From assembly GCA_965206365.1 (NCBI GenBank), contig CBDBJL010000018.1:310001-374000 (forward strand): DNA of 64,000 nt, written 5' to 3'. Under the pieces are notes generated by a model, which ran no database searches, was not told where the DNA came from, and saw only the letters and a list, made by a program, of their open reading frames with translations. Position 1 is the stretch's first letter, and each line of letters opens with the position of its first letter. This document shows positions 46,555 to 55,655 of the stretch, in pieces. Origin of the DNA: CBDBJL01 sp965206365. GTDB lineage: Bacteria; Pseudomonadota; Alphaproteobacteria; JABAAW01; JAHZMA01. The translations under genes were made by a program, and so were the position numbers.

Positions 46555-46824
46555 ATGGCAAATAACGCATCAGCAAGAAAACGGATTAGGCAAACCATGA
46601 AACGCAATGCACGGAATAATGCGTCTGAGAGTAAGATGCGTACGTTTGTGCGTAAAGCGCAAGAAGCAATTCAGGGTGGAAACCGCCTTGAAGCTGAAAA
46701 AGCTTTTACTGTAGCAATGTCGGAGCTACATCGTTGTGTTAGCAAAGGCGTAATGAAAAAGAACACCGCATCGCGGAAAATATCAAGGTTAAATAATGCC
46801 TTGCGTGTGATTGTCAAAAATTAA
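46555..46824 (+). CDS. rpsT: 30S ribosomal protein S20
   Basis: 89 residues, three-helix ribosomal protein binding 16S rRNA. It starts MANNASARKRIRQTMKRNARN, with basic helices throughout and the typical C-terminal KKNTASRKISRLNNAL. AAAGAGAA precedes the ATG. In many alphaproteobacteria dnaA lies near rpsT; it is not here. Its stop abuts the stop of the convergent small gene. Confidence 0.96.
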   Translation: MANNASARKRIRQTMKRNARNNASESKMRTFVRKAQEAIQGGNRLEAEKAFTVAMSELHRCVSKGVMKKNTASRKISRLNNALRVIVKN

Positions 46825-47094
46825 CTAATCTTTGTAATACCAATCCCATAGCTCGGTTTTATACCAACCGTTAATATTATAAACTTGGATAACAAATCCG
46901 TTTAATCGCCCTCCTTCGGCAAAACCTGCTTTTTGTAAGAATTTCCCCATAGGTTCTACGCTTTTGATCATGAACATAAAGGGGGTTATGATATAATGCC
47001 CAGGTTCTGGAAAGGCTCTTAAAAGCTTTTCTGTTTCCGATATCATAACATCCTCCGGGGAATCGTAAGTATAATAGACCATATAACGGTTCAT
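46825..47094 (-). CDS. Hypothetical protein, 89 residues
   Basis: No family recognised. The chain is aromatic-rich (MNRYMVYYTYDSPEDVM, VYNINGWYKTELWDWYYKD) and has no signal peptide or membrane segment. An AAGG site lies about 10 bp before the ATG. Its stop is adjacent to the rpsT stop on the other strand. The small size and lack of recognisable homologs leave some doubt that it is real. Confidence 0.5.
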   Translation of the reverse strand: MNRYMVYYTYDSPEDVMISETEKLLRAFPEPGHYIITPFMFMIKSVEPMGKFLQKAGFAEGGRLNGFVIQVYNINGWYKTELWDWYYKD

Positions 47095-47231
47095 TTTTAA
47101 GTTACCTTAAATTTTTATATAAGTTTCTACGTAATCAAAATTTATGTTAAATTTATCAATGTTCATTATACCTAAAAAAAGCGAAACTCGCAATCTTTGT
47201 TACGGTTACGGTTTTTTCCTAGGAGGATCGA

Positions 47232-48077
47232 TTAGTTTAAATGGTAAATTTTGGTTAAAAGCCGTAACATGCCTTTGCCAATATTTTGTTGCAACCAATT
47301 ACGTCCCCATTGTAAAGAATCACTAAATGGCAATTTATGAGCAAGATGCCCATAAGGCCAATCGCTTCCCCAAATTAAATAATCAGCTCTTCCCAGCTTG
47401 GATATCAGAGTATCAACAAGCCGAACACAAGATTCAGCAGCGATACTAGGCGATTGCTCGGTAAAAATTCGATAAGGACGTGTTAGGGTAATAGAAAGTT
47501 TTTCTTTTTGCTCGGCACTTGCAGATAGAATTTTATTAAAACCGGGTGATTGCATTGGGTCTAAGCCGTCAACTAAAGAAAAATGCTCAATGACAAGATG
47601 ATTAACATTTTCAATGATCGGGTCAAATATTTCGACAAGACGGTCGCATTCAGTTTGTAGTTGCAAAAACCAGCCGGCATAATTAATATTGGTAAAGAAA
47701 TCTTGCCATAGGGCACTCGCGAAATCGGGTGTTGCACGCCCCAGTAAATTAAGTCTGGCACCGATAATACCATGGTGGCTCATATTCCGGATCATATCGC
47801 GATGCGTGTTAGGAGGCAAACAGGCAACACCGCGAAAAAACATATGAGAATGTTTTGTACGCCCTAAATCTAATGAGTTTAGAAGATAATCATGGTTCAA
47901 ACCTAAAATTGAAGGTTGCACCAAAAGCGCGCCACCAATTTTGTGGTTTGTTAATTCGGTAATATAATCAGTGATAAAAGCATTACGTTTTACCGGATAA
48001 TAAACATGACACATTTCTTGCTGATTACGAGGGTAACAATAAGCGTGACCATCAATTAAATGGGAACGATAGGGCAT
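47232..48077 (-). CDS. Amidohydrolase-2 family protein (PDC-lactonase-like)
   Basis: 281 residues, TIM-barrel metal-dependent hydrolase family. Recognisable blocks are LIDGHAYCYP, VIEHFSLVDGL and LIWGSDWPYGHL, with the C-terminal Asp in GSDWP. The N-terminal HxH ligand pair reads H-A-Y, so one His is lost. This is tolerated in metal-independent members such as 2-pyrone-4,6-dicarboxylate lactonase, but it leaves the substrate open. It stands alone, with an AT-rich upstream region. Confidence 0.78.
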   Translation of the reverse strand: MPYRSHLIDGHAYCYPRNQQEMCHVYYPVKRNAFITDYITELTNHKIGGALLVQPSILGLNHDYLLNSLDLGRTKHSHMFFRGVACLPPNTHRDMIRNMSHHGIIGARLNLLGRATPDFASALWQDFFTNINYAGWFLQLQTECDRLVEIFDPIIENVNHLVIEHFSLVDGLDPMQSPGFNKILSASAEQKEKLSITLTRPYRIFTEQSPSIAAESCVRLVDTLISKLGRADYLIWGSDWPYGHLAHKLPFSDSLQWGRNWLQQNIGKGMLRLLTKIYHLN

Positions 48078-48200
48078 ATCAGAAAAATATATTCATTTTT
48101 TAAGGTTATTGAGATTATAATTAAAAGTTGGTTATTATAGAACAGAATGGTTATTATTTTCCAGTTATTTTTAATATGGCTAGACAAAGTTTAAATTTAG

Positions 48201-49484
48201 TTGGTACTAAAGGTTGGTATATATAAATTCCAGTTTTTTTATGATCGCTTTCAGTTGAATATTATTCGTATTTTTTGCAATTTTTTGCTCTATTTCTGTG
48301 TCATTTTGCAAGCAGAATTTGCGTATGCGCAAATTGATTCATCTCATAAATTATCGCAACCAGCTTTGTCGTTTGGGCAATTTTATTATGGTGTCGAATT
48401 TGGAAGTATCAAATTACGCGTTGATGAAATGGCTACCATTACGTCTGCAGGCGAAACTGAATTTACGATGGCAAAATTGATATTAGGTACTTTTTATGCT
48501 TCGGGAAAGTTAGATTCTTATATTGCTGTGCCCTTGAAAAGGCAAGTTGCCGTGGGGGATTTTAAGGGTAATTTTTCAACAGGTATTGAAGCTGGGTATC
48601 GCTATTATCCTTTGGCTTTGGCAAAAAATTACACCTCTCCTTTTATTGGTGCGGGTTTATCTTTTCCCAATTATACATTTCATACAGCGGAGGGGAAGGG
48701 GAATAAAAAATATCATGTTGCATTCCCAATTATGGCCGGTTATGGATTTTTATTGGGGAATGCTCAGTTCGATGTTGGGATACGGCGTGCGCTTCGGCAA
48801 GATGGTAAATATTATTTCACCTCGGATAGGGAAGGCTATTTCTACGCTGAGTCTGATGAATTTTTTCTTAATTATAAGCATCCTAGCCATTATGCTTCTA
48901 CCAAACAAAAAAAACAACAATCTGATAAATCTTTTTCAGGGTTCCATCCTTTTTTGGGTCTTGCCCCTTCAGTGGCATGGTTCACCCAAGGCAATGATGC
49001 GGATAATACTCACCCGGCTCTAAGTTCATCGAATTATGGTGCCTTTATGAACGAGTATGTGGTGGGAATGGTAATAAAACCAGAATCATGGCAAGGGGAT
49101 AAAAGGTTGATTGCGCAATTTTCGCATCGTCCTATAGATATTGATTTAGAAGCTTATGGTAAGAAATTTAATTATAAAATGGAAAGTAATGGTGTAGAAA
49201 TGTTATGGAGCCCTTTTATGCGGTTCGGTTTGGCTCCGTTTATTGGTGCAGGCATTACAAATAATCGCATGAATTTTACCGATAATGATAATCAAAAATA
49301 TCAAGGGAGACAAAATCAATATTCTTGGGTTTTCGGTTGGGATATTTTGCCCGATTTTCAAAGAAATTTTTATCTACGATTTGCAATGAGATATCAGTCT
49401 AAAGTAATCTTACATGATCACGGGCGTGAAATTAAATTTCCAAACTTCGAAGTAAATTATATTAACTTTGTTTGGCAATATTAA
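48201..49484 (+). CDS. Probable outer-membrane beta-barrel protein, non-ATG start
   Basis: About 410-427 residues. The frame opens at TTG 48201; another TTG at 48255 gives a cleaner signal peptide (NIIRIFCNFLLYFCVILQAEFAYAQ). No in-frame ATG precedes the mature part. The body alternates polar and aromatic residues, with repeated Gly-Tyr turns (GIEAGYRYYPLA, FIGAGLSFPNYTFH, FIGAGITNNRMNF). It ends in NYINFVWQY, the terminal aromatic typical of barrels recognised by BamA. Two halves with similar GAG-turn motifs hint at a duplication. Function unknown. Confidence 0.65.
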   Translation: MVLKVGIYKFQFFYDRFQLNIIRIFCNFLLYFCVILQAEFAYAQIDSSHKLSQPALSFGQFYYGVEFGSIKLRVDEMATITSAGETEFTMAKLILGTFYASGKLDSYIAVPLKRQVAVGDFKGNFSTGIEAGYRYYPLALAKNYTSPFIGAGLSFPNYTFHTAEGKGNKKYHVAFPIMAGYGFLLGNAQFDVGIRRALRQDGKYYFTSDREGYFYAESDEFFLNYKHPSHYASTKQKKQQSDKSFSGFHPFLGLAPSVAWFTQGNDADNTHPALSSSNYGAFMNEYVVGMVIKPESWQGDKRLIAQFSHRPIDIDLEAYGKKFNYKMESNGVEMLWSPFMRFGLAPFIGAGITNNRMNFTDNDNQKYQGRQNQYSWVFGWDILPDFQRNFYLRFAMRYQSKVILHDHGREIKFPNFEVNYINFVWQY

Positions 49485-49584
49485 AGTTATGTATAAGAAA
49501 GTTTGCCATGGCAAGAGTAAATTTTAAAAAATATCAGCATTATGGAAGTTGTTTTTAGCATACGGAAATTTACTGGGTTTAATT

Positions 49585-52500
49585 TTAATTTCTGTTAAAA
49601 ATTTGTTGCCAAAGTGAGCGTTTTCCGCTTGGTAGCTTTGCAGTCTTGGGTTCGTCAATCTTAGCTTTATCAACCTTAGAATCATCAATTTCAGCTTCAG
49701 TTGAGACTTCTGTTTGCGGTTTGGTATTGAAATCTAATGTTTCGGCTTTCGCTGATGGTTCAGGTTCGGAATCTAATATTTTACCTTCCGCTTCCCCAGA
49801 AATTTCCGCTTGCGGTTCAGTATCGGCTTCGATAAATTCCGCTTCGATTAATGGTTCAACTGGGATTTTTGCCTGTAGTTTAGAAACGGATTCAGGAAAC
49901 TCCGCTTCCGTTGATGGTTGATCTGGGGTTTCCGCTTGCGGTTTGGGCTCGGAATTTAATATTTCGGCTTCCGTTGATGGTTCAGCTGTGGTTTCTATCT
50001 GCGGTTCAGTATCGGCTTCCGCCAATGGTTCAGCTGAAATTTTTGTTTGCGGTATAGATTCAGACTCTAATATTTCACCTTCAGCTTCCCCAGGCATTTC
50101 CGCTTGCAGTTTGGGCTCGGAATCTAATATTTTACCTTCCGCTTCCCCAGAAATTTCCGCTTGCGGTTCAGTATCGGCTTCGATAAATTCCGCTTCGATT
50201 AATGGTTCAACTGGGATTTTTGCCTGTAGTTTAGAAACGGATTCAGGAAACTCCGCTTCCGTTGATGGTTGATCTGGGGTTTCCGCTTGCGGTTTGGGCT
50301 CGGAATTTAATATTTCGGCTTCCGTTGATGGTTCAGCTGTGGTTTCTATCTGCGGTTCAGGATCGGCTTCCGCCAATGGTTCAGCTGAAATTTTTGTTTG
50401 CGGTATAGATTCAGACTCTAATATTTCACCTTCAGCTTCCCCAGGCATTTCCGCTTGCAGTTTGGGCTCGGAATCTAATATTTTACCTTCCGCTTCTCCA
50501 GGTATTTCCGCTTGCGGTTCAGTATCGGCTTCGATAAATTCCGCTTCGATTAATGGTTCAACTGGGATTTTTGCCTGTAGTTTAGAAACGGATTCAGGAA
50601 ACTCCGCTTCCGTTGATGGTTGATCTGGGGTTTCCGCTTGCGGTTTGGGCTCGGAATTTAATATTTCGGCTTCCGTTGATGGTTCAGCTGTGGTTTCTAT
50701 CTGCGGTTCAGGATCGGCTTCCGCCGATGGTTGATCTGGGATTTCTGCTTGCGGTCTGGGTTCGGAATCTAATATTTTACCTTCCGCTTCTCCAGGTATT
50801 TCCGCTTGCGGTTCAGGATCGGATTCCGCCAATGGTTCAACTGGGGCTTCTGCCTGCGGTTCAGGATCGGCTTTGATAAATTCTGCTGATGGCTCAACTG
50901 GGGTTTCCGCTTGCGGTATGGATTCAGACTTTAATATTTCTCCTTCGGTTGATGGTTCAATTGATGGTTGATCTGGGGTTTCCGCTTGCGGTTTGGGCTC
51001 GGAATCTAATATTTTACCTTCCGCTTCTCCAGGTATTTCCGCTTGCAGCTTGGGCTCGGAATCTAATATTTTACCTTCCGCTTCTCCAGGTATTTCCGCT
51101 TGCGGTTTGGTATCGAAATCTAATGTTTCGGCTTTCATTGATGGTTCAACTGGGGTTTCTGCCTGCGGTTCAGGATCGGATTCCGTCAATGGTTCAACTG
51201 GGGCTTCTGCCTGCGGTTCAGGATCGGATTCCGCCGATGGTTCAGCTGGGATTTCTGCTTGCAGTTTGGGCTCGGAATCTAATATTTCGGCTTCCGCTGA
51301 TGGTTCAGGTTCGGATTCCGCCAATGGCTCAGCTGGGATTTCTACTTGCGGTCTGGGTTCGGAATCTAATATTTTACCTTCCGCTTCTCCAGGCATTTCT
51401 GCCTGCGGTTTAGGCTCGGAATTTAATATTTCGGCTTCCGTTGATGGTTCAATTGATGGTTGATCTGGAATTTCCGCTTGCGGTTCAGTATCGGCTTCAA
51501 TAAATTCTGCCGATGGTTCAGCTGAAACCTCTGCTTGCAGTCTGGGCTTGGAATCTAATATTTCATCTTCAGCTTGATTGTTTTGTGGAGAATTTTTAGA
51601 TTCATCTAAAAATTCACGGTGGAAAACGTCACTTAAGCTAGGCAAAGAATTTAACAAATTTCTAAAATTAGCAAATGTTTTGATGGTATCAGTTTGCGCT
51701 TTCTGAAATTCTTCAGCTGCAAAATGGGGAGGGTGGGGTATGAAAGTATTTATATTTTTTGATAAGGGTTTATAAACATTTTCTCTAGAAAGATTTTGAA
51801 TATCAACGGTGTCGGTATTTGATTGAGGTTCTGCTTGTGGTATGGATTCAGACTCTAATATTTCATCTTCCGCTTTTCCAGGAATTTCTGCCTGCGGTTC
51901 AGTATCGGCTTCAATAAATTCCGTCGATGGTTCAACTGGGGTTTCCGCTTGCGGTTCAGCATCGGCTTCAATAAATTCCGCTGATGGTTCAGCTGGGGTT
52001 TCTGCTTGTGGTATGGATTCAGACTTTAATATTTCATCTTCTGCTTCTCCAGGAATTTCTGCCTGCGGTTCAGTATCGGCTTCAATAAATTCCGTCGATG
52101 GTCTATCTGGGATTTCTGCTTGTGGTATGGATTCAGACTTTAATATTTCATCTTCCGCTTCTCCAGGAATTTCTGCCTGCGGTTCAGTATCGGCTTCAAT
52201 AAATTCCGCTGATGGTTCAGCTGGGGTTTCTGCTTGTGGTATGGATTCAGACTTTAATATTTCATCTTCTGCTTCTCCAGGAATTTCTGCCTGCGGTTCA
52301 GTATCGGCTTCAATAAATTCCGTCGATGGTCTATCTGGGATTTCTGCTTGTGGTATGGATTCAGACTTTAATATTTCATCTTCCGCTTCTCCAGGAATTT
52401 CTGCCTGCGGTTCAGTATCGGCTTCGATAAATTCCGCTGATGGTTCAACAGGGGTTTCTGCCTGCGGTTCAGGATCGGATTCCGCCAATGGTTCAGCTGT

Positions 52501-54612
52501 GGTTTCTACCTGCGGTTCGGGTTCGGAATCTAATATTTTACCTTCCGCTTCTCCAGAAATTTCTGCCTGCGGTTCAGGATCGGCTTCGATAAATTCCGCT
52601 GATGGTTCAACAGGGGTTTCTGCCTGCGGTTCAGGATCGGATTCCGCCAATGGTTCAGCTGTGGTTTCTACCTGCGGTTCGGGTTCGGAATCTAATATTT
52701 TACCTTCCGCTTCTCCAGAAATTTCTGCCTGCGGTTCAGGATCGGCTTTGATAAATTCTGCTGATGGCTCAACTGGGGTTTCCGCTTGCGGTTCAGGATC
52801 GGCTTTGATAAATTCTGCTGATGGCTCAACTGGGGTTTCCGCTTGCGGTTCAGGATCGGCTTCAATAAATTCCGTCGATGGTTCAACTGGGGTTTCCGCT
52901 TGCGGTTCAGCATCGGCTTCAATAAATTCCGCTGATGGTTCAGCTGGGGTTTCTGCTTGTGGTATGGATTCAGACTTTAATATTTCATCTTCTGCTTCTC
53001 CAGGAATTTCCGCTTGCGGTTCAGCATCGGCTTCAATAAATTCCGTCGATGGTTCAACTGGGGTTTCCGCTTGCGGTTCAGCATCGGCTTCAATAAATTC
53101 CGCTGATGGTTCAGCTGGGGTTTCTGCTTGTGGTATGGATTCAGACTTTAATATTTCATCTTCTGCTTCTCCAGGAATTTCTGCCTGCGGTTCAGTATCG
53201 GCTTCAATAAATTCCGTCGATGGTCCATCTGGGATTTCTGCTTGTGGTATGGATTCAGACTTTAATATTTCATCTTCTGCTTCTCCAGGAATTTCTGCCT
53301 GCGGTTCAGTATCGGCTTCGATAAATTCCGCTGATGGTTCAACAGGGGTTTCTGCCTGCGGTTCAGGATCGGATTCCGCCAATGGTTCAGCTGTGGTTTC
53401 TACCTGCGGTTCGGGTTCGGAATCTAATATTTTACCTTCCGCTTCTCCAGAAATTTCTGCCTGCGGTTCAGGATCGGCTTCGATAAATTCCGCTGATGGT
53501 TCAACAGGGGTTTCTGCCTGCGGTTCAGGATCGGATTCCGCCAATGGTTCAGCTGTGGTTTCTACCTGCGGTTCGGGTTCGGAATCTAATATTTTACCTT
53601 CCGCTTCTCCAGGAATTTCTGCCTGCGGTTCAGTATCGGCTTCCGCCAATGGTTCAGCTGAAATTTTTGTTTGCGGTGCGGATTCGGATTCAAACGATTC
53701 TGATTCGATAAGTTCAACGTTAGTTGTCATTTTATTGGGTTGTGATTCTAACAAATTTGGTGAGGGATGATTATGGTCGCTGGGTTTTTTAAAAAGAGAT
53801 TTTTTGCTAAATATTTTTTGCCAAAGAGATCGTTTTCCCGTTGTTTCCAAAATCATATTTTGGTTGTTTAGCTCTGGTTCCGTAGAATAATATTCTTGTT
53901 CGGGTTGAACGTTATTTTGCAACATCGTTGAAAGCTTTAGCTCACTTGAATCAGATGATTTCATACCAGCAACGTTTAATCTACCATCTGTCATTTGGTA
54001 ATGAATACCATCTATCGGGATAATATTTTTTTGGGTGGTTATAATGATAATGCTACCAAAGCGGGTTAATTTTTCTGAAATAATTTCTGAGAGGATGGGT
54101 TTAAGTTCTGGTGGCAAATCGTCAAAGGGATTATCTAACAGGTAAAGTTTCGCGTCATAGCCAAAAGTGGCAATGAAACGGACAATTTTTTGTTGTTTTG
54201 GCGATAAAAGACCAAATTTACTGACAATGATTGAGGCATAATCCTCGCCTAAACGAGTAAAAAGGCTTTCAACCATATGTTGATCATAATGATCCTTGCC
54301 ACATAAGGAGATTAGGAGTTCTTCAATACTGAAATTGCGTTGTAATGTTAATTCGCTACCATAATATCCAATTAATTGGGTGCGTTTGATTGTGGATAGC
54401 AAACAAGGATTTTCAGAAAATATGGTAACGCTACCTGTTTGTGGAGAGTCTGTGCCATAAAGTAATTTTAGGAGAAATTTTTTAGCGACTTCGTCTTCAC
54501 CACTAATAACAACAAGCCCACCAGGTCTTATTTTCAAATAAGCAATTGCTAGGGTGGCATTGTCACCCAGATTATTATAAAGAGGTTTAGATATATTTTC
54601 ACATACTAGCAT
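49585..54612 (-). CDS. Giant FtsE-like pseudo-ATPase fused to Pro/Glu/Ala-rich repeats
   Basis: 1675 residues. Residues 1-230 follow an FtsE-type ABC ATPase (LKIRPGGLVVISG, FLLKLLYGTDSPQTGSVTIF), but key positions are changed. Walker A is GEDEVAKK (38-45; Lys44 kept, Gly to Ala43, Ser/Thr to Lys45). The signature is LSPKQ (136-140). The Walker B glutamate is Asn161 (LLDN). The H-loop His is Gln194. From about 318 to 1640 the chain is acidic repeats built on EPQAE(I/T)P with AEFIEAD and AEGKILDSE modules, interrupted by a non-repeat island (DNA about 51570-51830). GKRSLWQ(K/Q)IF flanks the repeats at 259-268 and 1663-1672. No signal peptide and no membrane segment is evident. No ftsX is adjacent; galE and pgi lie upstream on the same strand. 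Function unknown; a scaffold or spacer is my guess. Confidence 0.8.
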   Translation of the reverse strand: MLVCENISKPLYNNLGDNATLAIAYLKIRPGGLVVISGEDEVAKKFLLKLLYGTDSPQTGSVTIFSENPCLLSTIKRTQLIGYYGSELTLQRNFSIEELLISLCGKDHYDQHMVESLFTRLGEDYASIIVSKFGLLSPKQQKIVRFIATFGYDAKLYLLDNPFDDLPPELKPILSEIISEKLTRFGSIIIITTQKNIIPIDGIHYQMTDGRLNVAGMKSSDSSELKLSTMLQNNVQPEQEYYSTEPELNNQNMILETTGKRSLWQKIFSKKSLFKKPSDHNHPSPNLLESQPNKMTTNVELIESESFESESAPQTKISAEPLAEADTEPQAEIPGEAEGKILDSEPEPQVETTAEPLAESDPEPQAETPVEPSAEFIEADPEPQAEISGEAEGKILDSEPEPQVETTAEPLAESDPEPQAETPVEPSAEFIEADTEPQAEIPGEAEDEILKSESIPQAEIPDGPSTEFIEADTEPQAEIPGEAEDEILKSESIPQAETPAEPSAEFIEADAEPQAETPVEPSTEFIEADAEPQAEIPGEAEDEILKSESIPQAETPAEPSAEFIEADAEPQAETPVEPSTEFIEADPEPQAETPVEPSAEFIKADPEPQAETPVEPSAEFIKADPEPQAEISGEAEGKILDSEPEPQVETTAEPLAESDPEPQAETPVEPSAEFIEADPEPQAEISGEAEGKILDSEPEPQVETTAEPLAESDPEPQAETPVEPSAEFIEADTEPQAEIPGEAEDEILKSESIPQAEIPDRPSTEFIEADTEPQAEIPGEAEDEILKSESIPQAETPAEPSAEFIEADTEPQAEIPGEAEDEILKSESIPQAEIPDRPSTEFIEADTEPQAEIPGEAEDEILKSESIPQAETPAEPSAEFIEADAEPQAETPVEPSTEFIEADTEPQAEIPGKAEDEILESESIPQAEPQSNTDTVDIQNLSRENVYKPLSKNINTFIPHPPHFAAEEFQKAQTDTIKTFANFRNLLNSLPSLSDVFHREFLDESKNSPQNNQAEDEILDSKPRLQAEVSAEPSAEFIEADTEPQAEIPDQPSIEPSTEAEILNSEPKPQAEMPGEAEGKILDSEPRPQVEIPAEPLAESEPEPSAEAEILDSEPKLQAEIPAEPSAESDPEPQAEAPVEPLTESDPEPQAETPVEPSMKAETLDFDTKPQAEIPGEAEGKILDSEPKLQAEIPGEAEGKILDSEPKPQAETPDQPSIEPSTEGEILKSESIPQAETPVEPSAEFIKADPEPQAEAPVEPLAESDPEPQAEIPGEAEGKILDSEPRPQAEIPDQPSAEADPEPQIETTAEPSTEAEILNSEPKPQAETPDQPSTEAEFPESVSKLQAKIPVEPLIEAEFIEADTEPQAEIPGEAEGKILDSEPKLQAEMPGEAEGEILESESIPQTKISAEPLAEADPEPQIETTAEPSTEAEILNSEPKPQAETPDQPSTEAEFPESVSKLQAKIPVEPLIEAEFIEADTEPQAEISGEAEGKILDSEPKLQAEMPGEAEGEILESESIPQTKISAEPLAEADTEPQIETTAEPSTEAEILNSEPKPQAETPDQPSTEAEFPESVSKLQAKIPVEPLIEAEFIEADTEPQAEISGEAEGKILDSEPEPSAKAETLDFNTKPQTEVSTEAEIDDSKVDKAKIDEPKTAKLPSGKRSLWQQIFNRN
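49700..53690 (-). repeat. Tandem coding repeats in the giant protein, nested periods
   Basis: All periods are multiples of 3, so the frame is kept. A 351-bp (117-residue) unit repeats about 2.5 times between ~49840 and ~50750 with near-identical sequence. A 114-bp (38-residue) unit recurs in 51840-53330, and a 162-bp (54-residue) unit occurs in 52430-52740 and 53320-53620. The units are mosaics of shared sub-modules, as expected from repeated unequal exchange. A unique stretch at about 51570-51830 splits the array. Confidence 0.9.
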
Positions 54613-54633
54613 AGTAAGACTTTATAGCACATT

Positions 54634-55653
54634 TTATTGTGCATTCAATAAGTGCCTTTCCCATAGCAATGCAGATTTAAGAATTTTATCAAGATGATTA
54701 TACTGTGGATTAAAATCTAGTTTTTTGCATAAGAGTTGATGGTTGGCAATCAGGCAATCAGGATCTCCTGTTCGCCGGGGTGATTCAATAATTTTTAAGG
54801 ATGTTAGATCATGAAATGTAAGGATAATTTCATTCATAGTTTGCAAAACCTGCCTTACCGAAAATCCAGTGCCATAACCACAATTAAAAAGTTGTGATTC
54901 TTGAGTTTCATGCATTAATTGCAAGGTTTGTCGGTGAATTTGCACCAAATCGGAAACATGGATATAATCACGCACACCTGTGCCATCTTCTGTGTTGAAA
55001 TCAGTACCAAAAATTTCCACATGTTTGCGTTTGCCAATAGCGGCTTCAGCTGCAACTTTAATTAGATGTGTGGCATTTTCATTTATCTGGCCTGCGCGCA
55101 AATTGCTATCGGCACCTGCAACGTTAAAATAGCGTAAAATTCCAAAAATCAAACCATGCGCACTCGCAACATCTTGTAAAATCATTTCGCTCATCATTTT
55201 AGAAGTGCCGTAAGGGTTGATTGGGTTTAAGGGGGTTGTCTCTGGTAAGGTTGGGGTTTTCGCCATACCATAAACGGCAGCGGTAGAGGAAAAAAGGAAA
55301 TTTTTTACGCCTGTACATACTGCCGATTTTAACAGTGAGGTGGTTTGCATTGTGTTGTTTAGGTAATATTTGAGTGGCTGGGTTACAGATTCGGGGACAA
55401 TGATCGAGGCCGCAAAATGAATGATGCTGGTGATATTGTGTTTTTGGATAATGGATTCTACCAAAGGGCGATCCCCAACATTGCCTTGATAAAAAATAGC
55501 TTGTTTTGGGATCAGCTTGCCATAATTGCTGGAAAGATTGTCAATAATGATCGGTGTTATTCCTATTTCTAAAAGATTTAACGCCATGTGCGAGCCAATA
55601 TAGCCTGCACCTCCGGTAATTAAAATAGCCATGTTTGAGAGATTGTTTTGCAT
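54634..55653 (-). CDS. galE: UDP-glucose 4-epimerase
   Basis: 339 residues, extended short-chain dehydrogenase. NAD loop GGAGYIGSH, catalytic SSTAAVYG with Ser, and YGTSK (Tyr-x3-Lys). It interconverts UDP-glucose and UDP-galactose for LPS or exopolysaccharide. Two starts are possible: 55653, just after the pgi stop, and ATG 55632 (MAILITGG), nearer the family N-terminus; neither has a clear Shine-Dalgarno. It follows pgi directly and precedes the giant repeat gene. Confidence 0.94.
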   Translation of the reverse strand: MQNNLSNMAILITGGAGYIGSHMALNLLEIGITPIIIDNLSSNYGKLIPKQAIFYQGNVGDRPLVESIIQKHNITSIIHFAASIIVPESVTQPLKYYLNNTMQTTSLLKSAVCTGVKNFLFSSTAAVYGMAKTPTLPETTPLNPINPYGTSKMMSEMILQDVASAHGLIFGILRYFNVAGADSNLRAGQINENATHLIKVAAEAAIGKRKHVEIFGTDFNTEDGTGVRDYIHVSDLVQIHRQTLQLMHETQESQLFNCGYGTGFSVRQVLQTMNEIILTFHDLTSLKIIESPRRTGDPDCLIANHQLLCKKLDFNPQYNHLDKILKSALLWERHLLNAQ

Positions 55654-55655
55654 TG

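Noticed and set aside
47144..47326. Plus-strand frame of 60 codons near the amidohydrolase gene
   Set aside because: It overlaps the real gene's 3' end on the other strand and has no recognisable family.
49503..49514. TTGCCATGGCAA palindrome between two convergent genes
   Set aside because: A 12-bp palindrome without a U-tract or other terminator signs; short palindromes of this length are expected by chance.
49646..51463. Several plus-strand frames of 90-175 codons in the repeat region
   Set aside because: Same antisense effect of the in-frame repeats; composition is dictated by the sense strand.
51842..53770. A 642-codon open frame on the plus strand, Cys/Ser/Gly-rich, opposite the giant protein gene
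   Set aside because: The repeat units are multiples of 3 without stops in this frame, so the antisense frame stays open by chance. Its repeats mirror the sense repeats and no family features or ribosome-binding site are seen.
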